Positions 62,890 to 64,000 of a stretch of 64,000 nt of DNA are shown piece by piece. The DNA is from Dasyornis broadbenti (lineage: Eukaryota; Chordata; Aves; Passeriformes; Dasyornithidae). The stretch is taken from positions 1 to 64,000 of the forward strand of contig VZRN01003459.1 of NCBI GenBank assembly GCA_013397935.1. Reading direction: 5' to 3'. The notes under the pieces are model-generated. The model made no database searches, was not told the origin of the DNA, and saw only the letters and a program-made list of their open reading frames with translations. The position numbers were made by a program, and so were the translations under genes. Position 1 is the first letter of the stretch. Each line of letters begins with the position of its first letter.

Positions 62890-64000
62890 GTAACATGACA
62901 ACATCAGTGGACAAGAGAAGGGCTACAGAAGGCATTTATTTAGGCTTCTATAAAGCCTTGACATGGTGCCCCACAACATCCCTCTCTCAAATTGGACAGA
63001 TGGATTTAATGAGTGGAATGTTCAGTGGATAAGAGAGTAGTTAGATAGCAGCATCCAGACAATAGTGGTTAATGGCTCAGAGTCTTGAAGGCCATCAGTG
63101 ACAAGTGGTGTCCCTCAGGGTCCATATGGGGACTAGAGTTATTTACTATCTTCTTTAATGACATAGACAAAGGGATCGAGTGCTCTCTAAACAAGTTTGC
63201 AGATGACACCAAGCTGAGTGGTGCAGCTGACACACTTTAAGGATGGAATGCCATCCAGACAGATCTGAACAAGGTTGAGAAGTGAACCCATGGGAATCTC
63301 ATGAGGCTTAACAATACCAAGTGCAAGATGCTGCACCTGGGTCAGGGCAACCCCCGGTATTGATACAGACTGGGAGATGAACAAATTGAGAGCAGCCTTG
63401 CCCAGAAGGACTTGGGGATGCTGCTGGATGAGAGGCTGGACGTGACCCAGCCATGAGCACTCCCAGCTCAGAAAGCCAAACATATCCCAGGCTGCACCCA
63501 AAACAGCATGAGCAGCAGGGTGAGGGAAGGGATTCTGCCCCTCTGCTCTGGTGAGACCCCACCTGGAACCCTGCATCCAGCTCTGGGGTACCAGCACAGG
63601 AAGGACAGGCACCTGTTGGAGAAAGTCTAGAAGAGGGCCAAGAAGTTGATTGAAGGGATAGAGCACCTTTCCTACAAAGAAAGATTGAGGGAATTGGGTT
63701 TGCTCAGCCTGGAAAAGAGAAAGTTTCAGGGTGACCTAATAGCAGCTTCCCAGTACCTAAAGAGAGCCTACAAGAAAGATGGAGAGAGATTTTCTACAAG
63801 GGCATGTAGCGACAGGACACGGGAGAATGGCTTTAAACAGGTAAGTTTAGATTAGATATTGGAAAAGTGCTTTCCTGTGAGAGTAAGATACTGGAACAGG
63901 TTGCCCAGGGAAGCTGTGGATGGCCCATTTCTGGCAGTTGGCTCAAGGCCAAGTTGAATGAGGTTCCGAGCAATTTGATCTAGTGAAAGGTGTGTGTCCC
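62890..64000 (+). mobile_element. CR1 LINE, reverse transcriptase to 3' region, runs off right edge
   Basis: This is close to the CR1 consensus: 'acatggtgccccacaacatc', 'agtggtgtccctcagggtcc', FADDTKLS with the FADD motif at 63196-63219, 'caagatgctgcacctgggtc', 'aggctgcacccaaaa', 'gattctgcccctctgctctg', then LSYKERLRELGLLSLEKRKF (63666 on) and 'gttgcccagggaagctgtgg'. Several frameshifts and stops inactivate it. The minus-strand frame of 159 codons inside it is antisense shadow. Confidence 0.95.

Noticed and set aside
63187..63666. 159-codon minus-strand open frame
   Set aside because: Antisense to CR1 coding sequence. The plus strand carries the recognisable reverse transcriptase.
1..64000. 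CRISPR arrays, tRNA or rRNA genes, operons or other prokaryotic systems
   Set aside because: No regularly spaced repeats, no tRNA cloverleaf recognised, and all long structure is explained by a vertebrate gene and retroelements.

Overview
This is vertebrate nuclear DNA, almost certainly from a bird. It is AT-rich, and its one recognisable gene is cut into short exons with GT-AG borders and long introns. The repeats are 5'-truncated CR1 LINE copies with the usual 3' ends, plus LTRs of avian endogenous retroviruses. No bacterial-type genes, operons, CRISPR arrays, tRNAs or rRNAs are visible.

The gene is CCDC171 (coiled-coil domain containing 171, human C9orf93), on the minus strand, so transcription runs from right to left. 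Thirteen coding exons can be placed between 58566 and 4074. They join without a break in reading phase and encode about 628 residues of coiled coil, roughly the N-terminal half of the protein. A possible 34-bp exon with an ATG lies upstream at 61075-61108. The promoter lies beyond the right edge and the C-terminal half beyond the left edge. One segment of about 38 residues known from the mammalian protein was not found between 49092 and 54034. CCDC171 is on human 9p, which corresponds to the bird Z chromosome, so the window is probably Z-linked (inference).

Repeats occupy much of the introns. CR1 copies in plus orientation: two adjacent 3' ends (1-714), 22140-22545, an old degraded copy (29400-31135), 37196-38558, 46208-47235, a 40-bp 3' tail near 54515, and one running off the right edge (62890-64000). 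CR1 copies in minus orientation: 21376-21745, 26573-27515 and 42970-44085. Four LTRs are visible: a solo LTR at 16048-17169 with perfect 5-bp target duplications, a degraded solo LTR at 28726-29170 with 5-bp duplications, a short LTR at 59306-59673, and an LTR with a polypurine tract at 62473-62672 on the minus strand. Small tandem duplications, a 26-bp palindrome and a CA microsatellite complete the list.

I found no evidence of a new biological system. The points most worth checking are a pseudo-exon at 45513-45585 that would act as a poison exon if spliced in, the candidate first exon at 61075-61108, and the unplaced coding segment between 49092 and 54034.
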